This document shows positions 1 to 10,490 of a stretch of DNA of 64,000 nucleotides, in pieces. The DNA comes from Zygnema cylindricum (taxonomy: Eukaryota > Streptophyta > Zygnematophyceae > Zygnematales > Zygnemataceae): assembly GCA_037447655.1 (NCBI GenBank), contig JBBHKE010000188.1:79401-143400 (forward strand), written 5' to 3'. Below the pieces are notes generated by a model. That model searched no databases. It was not told where the DNA came from and worked only from the letters and a program-made list of their open reading frames with translations. How positions within the stretch are numbered: the stretch's first letter is position 1; each line of letters opens with the position of its first letter. A program made the translations under genes and the position numbers.

Positions 1-503
1 TGTGTAAAGCACAAGCAATTGTGATTATAATTGCCAAGTTTTAAATTTAAAATGAAAAGCCAAAACCTACAAAATAACCTGTACCCTTTTTCAACATCAA
101 GAAGAATGAATAACAAACCAACAGGTACATGTTCCCATCTAATCATGTAGTTTCTCAAACAATTGCGTCAAATTATCAAATGTCATTGTACAAGTAATAA
201 TGATAGGCGTTTGCATAATAGGTAAAACATACAATTTCTTCAAACATATTGAACCATAGATTTGCAAATTGTTTACTGAAAAATTTAATAGACAAAAATC
301 TAAGGTAAACCATGCATATATTCGGGTCAATTGCACTAACGGTTTACTATCATAAAGGCTTTAAATTCATTGAACAATGTAATTGAAATTAAAACAAAAT
401 AATTATTATAAGTTCAAATTACTTGGTTGTCATGATACCTCTCTCAGTCATAGTTAAACACAGGCAAGTCCACAGTAATAATAATCCCACAGTTTGACAA
501 TAC
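1..503 (-). other. Intron 2 of the glycerate kinase gene (open on the left)
   Basis: On the minus strand the second coding exon ends in AG followed by GTATTG at 503-498, and I find no continuation of the kinase (the expected SATISVDDFY-like segment) in 1-500. The stretch is AT-rich, with stops in all frames apart from a 65-codon chance ORF. It is read as intron sequence reaching the window edge. Confidence 0.6.
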
Positions 504-1432
504 CTGCCTGTCTCAGCGAAGAGATGCTCCAAAGACTCTACAATAGTCGATTTTCCACAACCTTGAGGAGCACTGATTCCGATCTGGCCACTCGCGCCCC
601 ATCATAACAAAGGCTGTAACTCACATGCCAACACCTACCATGTTTGAATTTGAACAACAGTCCCAGAAACCGCAAAATGAAGATGCAGAGCTCCCCCCTG
701 CCTCCCTCTCCTCTCTCCCATCCCTACCCGTCTCCCCTCCCTCCCCTCCCTCCCTCCCTCTTCTCCCCTCCCTACCTACCTCCCTCCCTCCCTCCCCGCC
801 TCCCCTCCTTCCCTCCCTCCCTCCCCACCCCTTCCCTCCCCTACCGCTCGCCCTCCCTACTGACCGCCTACCACCAGAGGCGGGCAGGTCTCTCCATCTC
901 TTCCCGCTTCCTTCTTGTGGCGGTCCAGCTGCTGCAGACACCAGAAATAGAGTGGAAGATAGTATCGGAAAATCCGGAGGCGCTCTGAGGGGCCAAGAGG
1001 TCCGGGAGGCATATTTAGCTGGCGGGAAAGAACCTCTCCCAGAGCCTCCCATTCGCTCAAATTCTCTTTTATGTCGGAGAGGGAGAGAGGAGAGAGTGAT
1101 TTTATGAGAGGGCCTCCTGCAATGTACTCAGCAAGATCGGAAGGTTCGGAAGAAGGTTTGGGAGTAGGTTTGGGAAGGGAAGTATCGACAGGTTGAGTTT
1201 TAGGAATAGACTGGCAAAGGACAGAAGGAGAAGGGGAGGAGCGTCTCAAGGAGAAAGGATTCTTGTTGGAAAATGTCGGCGTGAAGAGGGGAGTGGAGAG
1301 AGGCAGCTTGCAGGAAGAGAATCTGGATCGATCATTGCACGTGTTGTGTTCGAAAGATGAGGTACGGACGGCGGAGGACACGTGGCGAGGGACAGGCACC
1401 GGAGTTACCATGGGAAGCCTGGAGACCTCCAT
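504..1432 (-). CDS. GLYK: D-glycerate 3-kinase, chloroplastic (5' part, two exons)
   Basis: GLYK phosphorylates D-glycerate to 3-phosphoglycerate with ATP, the last step of the photorespiratory C2 cycle, in the plastid stroma. Exon 1 is 1432 to 872 (187 codons) and exon 2 is 583 to 504 (80 bp, ending in phase 2). The start ATG at 1432 sits in a good context (CCGCCATGG). Residues 1 to about 90 are rich in Ser, Thr, Pro and basic residues, as in a transit peptide. From about residue 100 the protein has the family pattern LAEYIAGGPLIKSL, then RIFRYYLPLYFWC, then PPLV. Splicing joins PPLV to IGISAPQGCGKST, the Walker A loop of plant GLYK; the donor is GTAGGC and the acceptor CCAG. The rest of the kinase lies outside the window. 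Assignment is from remembered plant GLYK sequence and is strong because both the P-loop and the upstream block match in order. Confidence 0.88.
584..871 (-). other. GLYK intron 1 with a long purine/pyrimidine tract
   Basis: This 288-bp intron has a GT donor at 871-870 and an AG acceptor at 585-584 (minus strand). About 690-862 is almost pure C/T on the plus strand (CCCT/CCTCC repeats), so the transcript carries a GA-rich run just after the donor. Poly-Pro and poly-Ser ORFs on the plus strand here are products of this composition. Confidence 0.75.
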
Positions 1433-1828
1433 GGCGGTGTGAAGATCAATGGCTGCCGAGTGCAGTACAGTACGGTAGAGCCTCGAAAAACGGAGTCGGC
1501 GCTGTAGTACGTCTAGAAATACGAGTACTGTAGAAATGAGGTGAACGATAAACGGTTGTACGGGTTTCGAATACGGTACATATGAATAGGAAGAAATACG
1601 ATAACTGGGCCAATCACGAAATGTTACGTGAAAATGTTTGCGGGGTTTTGGTAGACGTCACACGTGGGCTGAAAAGGCAGTCTAGGTACATCTCATGAAT
1701 ATGGGAAATTCATTGCATCTCTGAACTCCAAAAGTCCAAATATGTTTCATTATTCCTGACGAGTCACGACTTTTGTTCGCCCAATTGGAAGTGAAACTTC
1801 TTGTCTGTCCAATGGCCGGCGAGTCTTA
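1433..1828. other. GLYK upstream region
   Basis: This region lies between the kinase start codon and the first MITE and should hold the 5' UTR and promoter for the minus-strand gene. It contains a CACGTGGG (1660s) and many GTACG motifs. I see no clear TATA box and no coding potential. Confidence 0.4.
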
Positions 1829-1831
1829 TTA

Positions 1832-2786
1832 GGGTACGTCCCCATGTATGCGATACTTTGAAAAAGTACTTTGGACTGTAGTGAAGTGTTCCGTACTACT
1901 TTGAAAAGCGTCCCCGTGTGCGAAAATGAAATCGGAACTTTTGACATGTGACGGTTGTAGACGTAGGTACAACTTTGTGACGGGTAACGACGACTACGAA
2001 ATTGGTGACGCCAACAAAAACAGTGACAGTTGTAGACGTCTAGATTTTTGTAACTTTGTGACATGGCAGAATTTTAGGGTTTTGTAACATTGTGACGTCA
2101 CGCTCACTTGTGACAAGGTCGACGTCACAGATTCAAGAAATTTCGGCCATGGAAACCTAATTTCGTTTTCTCTTCTTTTTTCGCTCTATTTGCTATAAAA
2201 ATATACATGCAGGTAGTCAAAAGAATTATTTTTCAAGCATCTTTCATTTCATACCAGTTTTGTCGTGCCTCATTCTAAAAAGTGTGAGATAAAAGTGATA
2301 GTGTGCGAGGGAGAGGGGAGAGGCGATGACGACGCAAAATTCTACCGAGGACCCATGAATGAAAGTGGAGGTTCGAGACCCCTTCAACTTTTTTTCAGTA
2401 CATCCTCGTATTTCCATACATGCGCGTGACGGGCAGGGAGAAAAATAGCGAGTCGTCCTAAAATTTTCCCACTCGTGTGTCGCGTGCGTGGGTCGTTTTG
2501 CATTCGTTGTTTCGGCGATACTTTCCCTGAAATCACCTCGCGAGATGATTTTTGATAAAGTTTTTTAACTGGCTGGATTCTCTTGCCCAGGGGTCGAAAA
2601 AAGGAAAACGCCAAAATTTGTTCAAGTGACGACAAACACGAAGTATAGTCAAAGTATCGACTTGACGTTTGTTATACTTTTAAGGAATTGATGTTTTTGT
2701 ACGGCTAAAGTTTTTCTCGTACGGAACTGCGTTTTGGGTGAAAACGACTGATTAAAGTCTATACTTCAACACATGGGGACGTACCC
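1832..2786 (+). mobile_element. MITE family 1, copy 1 (PIF/Harbinger-like)
   Basis: The 955-bp element begins GGGTACGTCCCCATGT and ends with its reverse complement, flanked on both sides by TTA (1829-1831 and 2787-2789). A 3-bp TTA/TAA target duplication with a GG-starting terminal inverted repeat is the hallmark of PIF/Harbinger. There is no transposase ORF, so it is non-autonomous. The interior has repeated TGACG and TGTAGACGTC motifs and a near-palindrome centred on TCGCGA at 2531-2550. Related copies lie at 9136, 44927 and 55883. Confidence 0.85.
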
Positions 2787-2789
2787 TTA

Positions 2790-3215
2790 TCACAATCCAA
2801 TAAAATCTCGGATCCAAATTCGACTAATTTTATCTACCCATTCGTCCATGTCACCACGTCTGACATAGCAGGTGTCTTTAATGAACAAAAATATTAATGT
2901 GATTCCTATTTACATTTACGCGGAGTTTACATTGTTTGTTAATGTTAAAATACGCGGCAAAGAAATGATACAATAAAAAAGAAGTTTGCGCGTGTGCAAT
3001 TACACAAATAATAGTCGCGGGCGACCCGGTGCTTTGCCCTTTGATTCCCAAGGGCCTTTCGTTTTTGTACAGTACCATGAATAATGCGATAGTACAGTGT
3101 GAATCGTTATTGGCGTAAAGGTTTCTATAGCGTATAGGAACAATTACTGTTATTTACGTTAATTGAGAATTTTGATTTTTTCAAAAAAACATACATTATT
3201 ATTATCTACTTATAC
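2790..3215. other. AT-rich spacer
   Basis: No gene is seen. A block near 3090-3180 (GTGAATCGTTATTGGCGTAA, then a T-rich run) recurs in inverted form near 8420-8500 and in part near 9415-9870, so it is probably a remnant of a third, unresolved repeat family. Confidence 0.4.
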
Positions 3216-3218
3216 TAA

Positions 3219-3947
3219 GGGGGGCGTTCCATCAGGAAATTTTTTAATCGTACGAACTACATTACAAAATGTTACACTTTGAACGATGTTCTGTCGCGGA
3301 AACTCTGTAATCCACGTGCTCAGGAATGAGTGGTACCACGTAAGATAAGATCGTATATTAAAAATCGTCAAATATCTTTTACACTGACCGAATTCAACTC
3401 GAAATCGTCATTTGCATACCATGTACGTGCGGACCAAGGCATCGTACCACACAAATTTCATACTCTTTGCAAATGCTTGTTAGACGCCAGCTCATTATTT
3501 TTAGGGTTTTTTCTTTTTCGCGTGACGAATGAGCGCTTTCGCAAATAGTGTGAAGAATGGTCGGTAACGAAAATAGCGCAACGAAAGCTCGTAGAGATCA
3601 CTTTTGTGATTTCCGTTGAATTTTAGAATGCACCATATTATGTGCGATTTTTTTTGATTTTCGTTGGTTGTCGTATTGACACGTACATTCATTATCCAAC
3701 GTGTCACGACTCATTTTTTTTTGTAAAGGGGGATGTACCTCCAAGAGGTACATCACCAACTTTGGACGCGAATGCTTCGTGAAAAAGCATCCAGCGATCA
3801 TTGTTACCTCCCAAACCTTTGAAGAATATTGGCAAGATTCTCTATAATGTTGTTCACTTATAAAAACAAATTAATAGGTACGGCGTAGTACGGATAGGTC
3901 CGGATATTTGTAAACAACCTCACTATTCGTTTGATGGAACGTCACCC
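3219..3947 (+). mobile_element. MITE family 2, copy 1 (PIF/Harbinger-like)
   Basis: The 729-bp element starts GGGGGGCGTTCCATCAGG and ends in the inverted form TTTGATGGAACGTCACCC. It is flanked by TAA at 3216-3218 and 3948-3950. It has no coding capacity. The interior (3380-3520) is shared with the partial copy at 60201-60440. Its right-hand TAA is also the left-hand TAA of the next MITE. Confidence 0.8.
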
Positions 3948-4182
3948 TAAGGGTGAACCTCCATCATGCGAAAAGTGGTGTTCTTTAGTGGAAAAAGTGT
4001 ATTTTTGTACATATCCAGCTCATTTTCGTACAAGGTTGTACTTTTTTTTTTTTTTAAACGTAATTACTGTCAGCGCGTCAATATTCTGTAAACTTTTGGG
4101 CGACAACGTTGACCGTCCGATTACTTGTTTTAGAAGCAAGAGGTCACGCCGTCCATTGAGTAATTACTCTCCTCAAGGAGGA

Positions 4183-5485
4183 TGTTGATATTTGTGTATT
4201 TTCTAGGTCTGTATTAGGATAGAAAAAGAGTTGAGGCGGTCTGCCTCTAACTCCCCTTCCCAAGCCCCCACACTTGTTGTAGACACTGAAGGCTGGAAAG
4301 GGAGCTAGAGCCATGGCTACCTAAACTCTCTAGAGAAGACAGGGGGTGGATTAGGTAGATTTACCAAAATGTACTTGACGGACCCAGGAATTGATCCTGG
4401 TACCTGCCGTCTGTCAAACCTCTGAAGCCGTCAGCTTTAACTTTTAAGTCTAGAACTAGTGTTACGATATAGAGGGTTTGATAAATAACTGAATAGTTAC
4501 ACGTAGATTAATTTGTTTAGCGGGAAATAGATATTTAGTACATAGATACAGTTTAACTTAGTACGGAGTACAGTACGGGGACGGAATGGATACCGCGCAT
4601 TTGTTTCGCTATCGAAACAAATACCGCGCACCAAACGGCCGCGATAAATGCCGAGGTCGCGGAACACGTTTTTGGCGTTTGCGGACGTCATCACTCTGAA
4701 TGACACGTGGCGTCATTATACAAGATGCGGAATCTCCGGAAAGGAACATAACAAATCCGGATGTGACAAATGTCACATAATAACATCATCGTACAATTTC
4801 CGTACATAAAGTACTCCGGCACCTATACTTTCTCTACGGTACCGTTTTTTTGACGTGGCATTACTTGGCGCCATGCGGAGGGATAAGATTTGGAAGCAGG
4901 ATTTCCGGCGATTATAAGAGCGAATCCTGATGGGACATGTGTTGACTTTTTAGCCATGTCGTACGATAGCTGTACGAAAGGTACACCGACACCTATACCT
5001 TTATGTACTATACAATAATTTGATTGGTCCCTACCTCAGTACTAGAGGGTTTAGAGAGGGGTTTAGGACTTAGAATATTTCTGGTAGGTAGTTGCCTCTC
5101 CCAGAGAGCACCTTGTATAAATGGCATACTTTGGCCAGCCATAACTATCAATTCAATTGACCATTTTCAGTGATTCTTTTTGCTGCGGACTCCGGTGAGT
5201 CCAAGCTACACATGGATGTAGTCGGTCATACTATTTGCCTGCCAGGGTGGTTGCATTTCTAGGGGAAAGTCAAAGTGGAAGAATGTGTCCAAAACTCATA
5301 TTCTAACTTTGCATTCTGAAACTGAGCACACAGAAAGTCTTATTTCACAGGGGTGAAGCTGTAATGGGGTTCTGATTGTCAAAGGGTCAATCATTTGGGT
5401 TTGTATAAACTTGGAGTCGGCACAATCTAGATTAACTTCTTTTGATCTGCGAATTCTGTGTGGCAATGGAGCCCATAGAATTTCA
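4183..5485 (+). repeat. 5' LTR of copia A (1303 bp)
   Basis: The LTR starts TGTTGATA and ends AATTTCA, directly before the primer site. Its sequence from about 5262 on is repeated at 6521-6745. U3 carries an ACACGTGGC box (about 4705), GTAC-rich inverted motifs (about 4960-5020) and a TATA-like TATAAAT at about 5116. An antisense tRNA-like module lies at about 4377-4470. The solo LTR at 20970-22274 belongs to the same subfamily. Confidence 0.85.
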
Positions 5486-5500
5486 GATTATGGGCCCACC
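5486..5500 (+). other. Primer-binding site (initiator tRNA-Met, anticodon-stem type)
   Basis: The sequence GATTATGGGCCCACC lies immediately after the LTR end. It matches, except near its 5' end, the complement of the plant initiator tRNA-Met anticodon arm (GGUGGGCCCAUAACC, from memory). The ATG inside it (5490-5492) is the first codon of gag. Confidence 0.75.
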
Positions 5501-6516
5501 ATCTAGGGTGCCTATGTTCGATGGAACAGACGTCACTTATTGGGAGTTTACGATGGAGGGGTTGCTTTTCGATAAGCACTTATGGGGAATTGTTTCAGGA
5601 CAAGTGAGGTGTCCGCCACCGGGCTTTGGAGGAGCTCACTATGGAGAATCATCTGGGGCTGCCCAAAAAACCAACCGGAGTTCAGATGCAACGGAAGGTG
5701 AAGGGAAAATCATTACAGTGGAAGAGGAGATAGGGGAGAAGGATAAAGGGAAACCTATGGTGAGGGGAGCTAGGCTCTCGGCTACGGTTCCACTTGTGGG
5801 GGTTATAACTGAACAAAATATTGAAGAAAATGACAGGAATATTTGGGAATATAAAAACACTATAGCAAAACATCTCAAACTTAGATATGTGTCTAAGTCC
5901 ATAGCTATCACTCTTTTAAGTCTAATCAAGTCTTCAGAGATATGGGAAACACCAATTCAGATTTATAAGAGTGAGACTATACAGAGGCAGCAGTTAGTAA
6001 AACAAGAAATAGAGGCCTATGCTTATAAAGGCGGTAGCATGATAGAGTTTTGCAATGATATTGCTGCATTATATGTTGAGCTTTCTAGTGCAGGATATGT
6101 AGAATCTGAGGAGAGAAATATCTATACACTAATCATAAAACTCCCAGATGAGTACGAAGACATCATTTACCGTATGCAGGGAATTGATGTCTCCTCGTGG
6201 ACTTGGAGCATCACCATCGGGATAATACTTGTGAGGGAAAGCACCTTGGAGCTTCGTAGGAGAAGTGACAAGGTGACTGCATTTACAACTGGTGGTTACT
6301 GGCGGAAGCGTGATGTGAGGAACGTCGGCGACGAGCGGAAGCGTGATGAGAGGAAGTAAGACAAAGGTAAACCTTATCGAAACTTCACTGGAAAGAGAGG
6401 GAGAAGAAAAGAAAGGGGAGCTTTCGAAAAAAAAGTTTGCTTCTTTTGTAGAGAACTTGGTCACCATATGGAGGAGTGTCCTCGTTTGGAAGAACTTAGA
6501 AGTTGCGGTGTGAATG
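5490..6516 (+). pseudogene. Copia A gag (interrupted)
   Basis: Gag forms the virus-like particle of a copia retrotransposon. The frame opens at the ATG within the primer site (MGPPSRVPMFDG) and runs to a stop at 6357-6359. It includes the copia gag pattern around YWEF, LWGIVSG and LLSLIKSSEIWETPIQIY. A zinc knuckle of the form CFFCRELGHHMEEC (CX2CX4HX4C) follows at about 6436-6480, out of reach of the stop. No protease or later domain is present because of the internal deletion. The copy is non-functional on its own. Confidence 0.8.
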
Positions 6517-6520
6517 AGGG

Positions 6521-6745
6521 AAAGTCAAAGTGGGTGAATGTGTCCAAAACTCATGTTCTTACTTTGCATTATGTGGTGAAACTGAGCACACAGAAAGTCT
6601 TATTTCACGGGGGTGAAGCTGTAATGGGGTTCTGATTGTCAAAGGGTCAATCATTTGGGTTTGTATAAACTTGGAGTCGGCACAATCTAGATTAGCTTCT
6701 TTTGATCTGCGAATTTTGTGTGGCAATGGAGCCAATAGAATTTCA
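6521..6745 (+). repeat. Truncated 3' LTR of copia A
   Basis: This piece repeats 5262-5485 with minor changes and lacks the LTR start. It ends TTTCA and is followed by the GAGGA target duplication. Confidence 0.85.
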
Positions 6746-7180
6746 GAGGAGACTAGCCAATCACCGGACGTGTAAAATGTTTACGCGTTGAAATGTCATG
6801 TACGAGCCGCGCGCCTTCAGATAGGCGAGAATCAGATCCGACAAAAACCACCAAAAAATTATGTTGAAGAATGTGGCGTGATGCCTTCATCACCATCCAT
6901 TGTCATTCAAAATTTTTTGCGCCTGCTTTCTTCGAATTTCCTATTTGGTTATGAAATTTTGCAAATTCGTTAAATTTTGGAAGAATACAAATTTGAAATC
7001 TTTTAGAATCTTTGATGACGCTCGCCGTCAAAATAGGAATCAACGTGCATCTAATTGAAAGAAAGCACGTACGCGATAGATTCCATTGCGATATGACCTG
7101 ATGGAGAAGTGAACGCCATATTAATGCCATTAAACATATTCGTACCATTACTATCGGCATTTGATGGAGGTTCACCCTAA

Positions 7181-7258
7181 GAGAAGAATTCCATTAGGCT
7201 GTCCCAGTAAATGTACGGAAACTTCTACTGGGAGTAGGCATTTGATGGAGGTTCACCC
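7181..7258 (+). mobile_element. 78-bp MITE family 2 unit between two TAA triplets
   Basis: The unit starts GAGAAGAATTCCATTAGG and ends GATGGAGGTTCACCC, with TAA on both sides (7178-7180 and 7259-7261). It combines the left end of copy 3 with the right end of copy 2. The block 7181-7260 is closely repeated by the following bases, so it may be a recombination remnant or a short tandem duplication at a MITE junction. Confidence 0.6.
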
Positions 7259-7261
7259 TAA

Positions 7262-8082
7262 GAGTAGAATTCCATTAGGATGTCCCTGTAAATGTACGAA
7301 AACTTCTACTGGGAGTATTTACTATAAGACTATTCCATTTTGTCGAGCCAGTAACAAACATTCCTCAATTATGATTGACGCCACATAGGTTAGAGTCCAA
7401 ATTCATAAAATCTTAATCAAAATTACAAACGGAAAATCAAAAAGACATAAAATCTTAATCAAAATTACAAACGGAAAATCAAAAAGAAATATCTGTACGA
7501 CTGGAGGTAGGTAATGATTTTAATGTAAAGTTTGCGGCAAGATTTTGATTTTGAAAATGGAAATCAAAATTTCGAAACGGAATGGCAAAAAAACGCGGCA
7601 AACTTTAAAAGTCGCGACATACTTTGAATGTCGGTGGATGTCAGACGGAGTGTGCGAGGATATTTTCACCTCACCTGCATCCAATGTGGCAGACAGCACA
7701 TGGCCTATAGGACATAGGCACATAGCCAGTAGGACGTGTAGGCCTGCCATCACTTGTTCAAAGTTGATTTTTTTTTTCTCTTTAACGTGTGCCAATAGTA
7801 CACGCAATGGTACACGATCTTACCATGACCAGTATCGTACAACTGTCATCGCGAGGAGAGTATCGTGACACTGGACGATGTGCAAGATTGCTTCGCGGAT
7901 GTGAAAAAGTGGAATATCCAACGGCCACCAATTACGCCTACATCATTGGAGCCTCCTGGCAGCTTTCTAGTAACGATGTTTCTGTTGGAAAAAAAAATTA
8001 AGGTACAGCTTTTTACGACGTTGTACGAAAACGTACGGCTTCTAGTAACGAACCCCATTTTTTGTCTAATGGAATTCTACCC
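7262..8082 (+). mobile_element. MITE family 2, copy 3
   Basis: The 821-bp element has termini GAGTAGAATTCCATTAGG and CTAATGGAATTCTACCC, flanked by TAA at 7259-7261 and 8083-8085. The interior matches the copy at 59294-60197, for example TTTTGATTTTGAAAATGG and the block GTCGGTGGATGTC. A 42-bp direct repeat (about 7404-7487) lies inside. There is no transposase. Confidence 0.85.
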
Positions 8083-8085
8083 TAA

Positions 8086-9132
8086 TTTGGATTTTTTTAA
8101 ATTAAATACCCACCCCAAACATGTTTACACTATCATAGGTAAATGTAAAAAACCTGACAAATCGTACACATCGTACGTTCACACGGTCGAAATATGATTG
8201 TCAGACGAATATGTGCAAACGTGATTTTTGACAACCCGATTTCATCCCCCTTTTAGAGCGCATATTCTCATGCGTCCGTGGTTACTAAAACCCATAATTT
8301 ATACTTTTTCACTTAAAAAATTACAATTTTGTACGGTCTGACACTAACCTTACAGCACACTATTTAAATGATAAAAATTGGAAAAAAACCCTAAAAGGCG
8401 TAAAAGAAAAAACATAATAATTTATGTTAATTAAGAATTTGGAAGAAAAATGTACCTTAAATAGGGTCCATTATGCCAATAACGATTCACGATGTACTAC
8501 ATCTATTATGTACAAACATCTTACGTGACACCATCACAAAAAAACACGACAACATGGCGTGATGTGACGAGATCGCTCGCGCAAAAAACAAAAGTACAAT
8601 ATTGTAAGTTACTCTACAGGTGTTGAAAACACGACGTTTTGGCGTGACGTTGAACTTGTCTTGTCGTTTATCATACCATTACAACCACGCAAAATAAAAC
8701 AAACAGGATTGTACCACTTGTCTCTATTCATTAAATCAAAATTGGAACATGACAAGGCCAATCAAAACTCAAATCACTCAACAACACACGATCTTACATA
8801 AAAACAATCGACGATCAATTATCATTGTCACCAGAGACGAATGCGACTATAATGCTTTTCCCTATTGAAAAAAAGGCAAAGCAAAAATAAAGTTATCTCG
8901 CTGTGTGAAACCGGCATAGACTGATAAGATTTCAAACCACGACCAGCTCATTATATGGCATAACTAGAGATTTCGCTTCGATACCAACTTCCAGACTGCG
9001 TATCTGAAGGCGTTTTTCACTGGAGCGTTCCCTCGCCGTCTTTTAAATCTTTTTCAATCATCGGAAAAAAACTCCCGAGGAGTTGTTCATAGTTGTGGAA
9101 TAAGGTATTCTACAAAATAATGTAAGAAATAA
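8086..9132. other. Intergenic, no gene seen
   Basis: AT-rich sequence without recognisable coding. It contains the inverted partner (about 8395-8500) of the block at 3090-3180. Short ORFs show no family pattern. Confidence 0.4.
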
Positions 9133-9135
9133 TAA

Positions 9136-10490
9136 GGGTATGTTCCGTGTAAAAGCAACTTTCTTTTGCTACTTTGTGTTTAGTTAAGATTTTCCGTACT
9201 ACTTTTCAGAGTGTTCCTCTGTTCGAAACCAAAATAGTTACATTAAATGTGATGATTGTAGACGTCAGTACAATGTGTAACGGTTGTAGACGGCTACACA
9301 ACTAGCGACAATTTTGTACGTTATACAAAACAACGACAAGTGTAGACGTTTACACTACGAATTATAATTAGTGTCAAAGTTTAAATAGTGTTGAAGAAAA
9401 CTTACCGTACTTGATGCTAATAATGAATTTGAATTTTTTCAAAAAAAAATTGTATTATAATTTCGGTGTTAATTCTACTTTAGGAACAACTAAAATGGAA
9501 TATGTGTCGTAGAATTATATACATTAATATATGTATGCGTACAAAATATTAAAAATCGTACACCGTCATGAAATTGAGATATCCGTACATGTAAGACTAG
9601 TTTACGTGTCTGACTAATCCCGTTTTTGAGCTTATGGTCCAATGCGTGCGTAGCTGGTTTAGTTCATTTTTTGTAAAATTTTCACTTCAAAAGGTACATT
9701 TATGTACGGTCTTAAATCGATCGTACACCACACTATTTATGTCTTATTCTTTACGCTATTTTGTACGGTACCTTAACTAAAGTCGAGGAAAAATTAAAAT
9801 CTTGTATCTTATTTGAGGAAAAAAATCAAAATTTTATTATAGTTATTAACACTAATAACGATTCCCGGTGAAGTTTTTCGTGGCATCGTAGATGCCTAGG
9901 GTTTTGTGACATTGTGACATCATGCTTATTTGTGACAACGTCAACGTCATTGATTCAATGACTTTCGCCCATTGTTTAGCGATTTCGTTTTTTCAACTTT
10001 TCTCACTTGACTCGCCATCATGTTATGAATACGGGTAGTCAAAATAATCACTTTTAAAGTCTCGTTCATGGGAATACCAATAATGTTGCGTTTCGTTCAA
10101 AAAGTGAGAGATAAAAGTGATAGCGTGAGTGGGAGAGGGAGAGAGGCGTCATCACAAACTTCGCTTTTGCGACATGGCATCTATTGCTCAAGACCCCCTC
10201 ACGGCCCTTGTAGGGACAACAAATTCGTACAGGTTGGGTACGGATAGGGTTTATTTTACTATGTACTCCGTGTTATTTTAAGACATTTTAAAATCTTTCA
10301 ACAGGTACAAAAGAATAATCATATTTGTGGTTCAACCATTAGTTTGGAATGATGTGACAATGGGTCGAAAAGAGGAAGACGACAAAAAGAGGAAGACGAC
10401 AAATAGTAGTGCATTTTTAAGTTTCAATATGAAGCAAATTGTACTTTGATTTTCATAATTTTCTTGTACGACGAAAGGTTTTCCTATTAA
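9136..10490 (+). mobile_element. MITE family 1, copy 2 (degenerate, probably with an insertion)
   Basis: It starts TAAGGGTATGTTCC (TAA at 9133-9135) and follows copy 1 through the TGTAGACGTC repeats to about 9365. It resumes near 9890 (TTTGTGACATTGTGACATCATGC) and continues to roughly 10490. The intervening 520 bp are AT-rich and have weak inverted ends, so they are probably a nested insertion. The right terminus is eroded, so the end coordinate is approximate. Confidence 0.55.

Larger units (their letters stand above)
4183..6745 (+). mobile_element. Copia element A, internally deleted
   Basis: The element starts TGTTGATATT and ends TTTCA, flanked by the 5-bp duplication GAGGA (4178-4182 and 6746-6750). 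It keeps a full 5' LTR, the primer site, gag and the gag zinc knuckle. A deletion then removed all of pol and roughly the first 1.1 kb of the 3' LTR, joining gag to LTR sequence at about 6517-6521, where both partners carry GGGAAAGTC. It is a dead derivative. Confidence 0.88.
3951..7177 (+). mobile_element. MITE family 2, copy 2, split by a copia insertion
   Basis: The termini are GGGTGAACCTCCATCA at 3951 and its inverted form ending at 7177, flanked by TAA (3948-3950 and 7178-7180). Removing the copia element 4183-6745 and one copy of its GAGGA duplication leaves a MITE of about 660 bp. The copia insertion is therefore younger than this MITE. Confidence 0.75.

Noticed and set aside
621-1107. 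ORFs of 114-160 codons rich in Pro, Ser and Arg on both strands
   Set aside because: They follow from the CCCT/GAGGG tract in GLYK intron 1 and overlap the kinase exon in other frames.
5639-5929. Minus-strand ORFs opposite the copia gag genes, also at 23529-23903, 31966-32235 and 32885-33166
   Set aside because: They are antisense shadows of gag or pol frames and show no family pattern.
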